From Thermodesulfobacteriota bacterium (GTDB taxonomy: Bacteria > Desulfobacterota > Desulfobacteria > Desulfobacterales > RPRI01): DNA of 5,433 nucleotides. Positions 5,430 through 5,433 of the stretch are shown here, piece after piece (within the stretch, counting starts at the first letter, position 1; each line of letters starts with the position of its first letter). The DNA is taken from positions 1-5,433 of the forward strand of contig JAUPLM010000029.1 in the NCBI GenBank assembly GCA_030836965.1, given 5' to 3'. Under the pieces are notes generated by a model, which was not told where the DNA came from, did not search any database, and worked only from the letters and a program-made list of their open reading frames with translations. Position numbers and translations under genes: made by a program.

Positions 5430-5433
5430 TCAC

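Overview
The window looks like an ordinary chromosomal segment of a Gram-negative bacterium. The gene content (an Aap-type amino-acid ABC transporter, a PhoU-like/PiT phosphate pair, an old-yellow-enzyme oxidoreductase, and tRNA genes with encoded CCA) and the style of the proteins suggest a deltaproteobacterium (Desulfobacterota). That placement is inference from memory of similar proteins; no marker gene here fixes it.

Layout. On the minus strand, reading leftwards, aapJ (783-1799) encodes the periplasmic binding protein of a general L-amino-acid transporter. It is followed by the 5' part of aapQ (443 down to 1), the first membrane subunit, which runs off the left edge. Between the two lie a rho-independent terminator (704-747) and a 204-bp element that is almost one long interrupted palindrome (465-668). 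The element looks like a non-autonomous miniature transposon (MITE) and ends 10 bp before the aapQ Shine-Dalgarno sequence.

A divergent spacer of about 320 bp (1800-2118) separates aapJ from a plus-strand run. A PhoU-like regulator (2119-2745) and a PiT-family phosphate permease (2748-3779) are 2 nt apart and surely form one operon. After 112 nt comes an old-yellow-enzyme-type flavin oxidoreductase (3892-4971), visibly richer in GC. It is followed 11 nt later by a 68-residue membrane protein of unknown function (4983-5189). The right edge holds two minus-strand tRNA genes, Gly(GCC) and Cys(GCA), separated by eight bases and convergent with the plus-strand genes.

How the parts work together. 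AapJ captures amino acids in the periplasm and delivers them to AapQ and to partners (AapM, AapP) expected beyond the left edge. The terminator plus the palindromic element between them could make binding protein far more abundant than membrane subunit. The PhoU-like protein probably controls or stabilises its partner PiT permease. I see no defence system, CRISPR array, phage or obviously new multi-gene system. The most notable object is the palindromic element between aapJ and aapQ.
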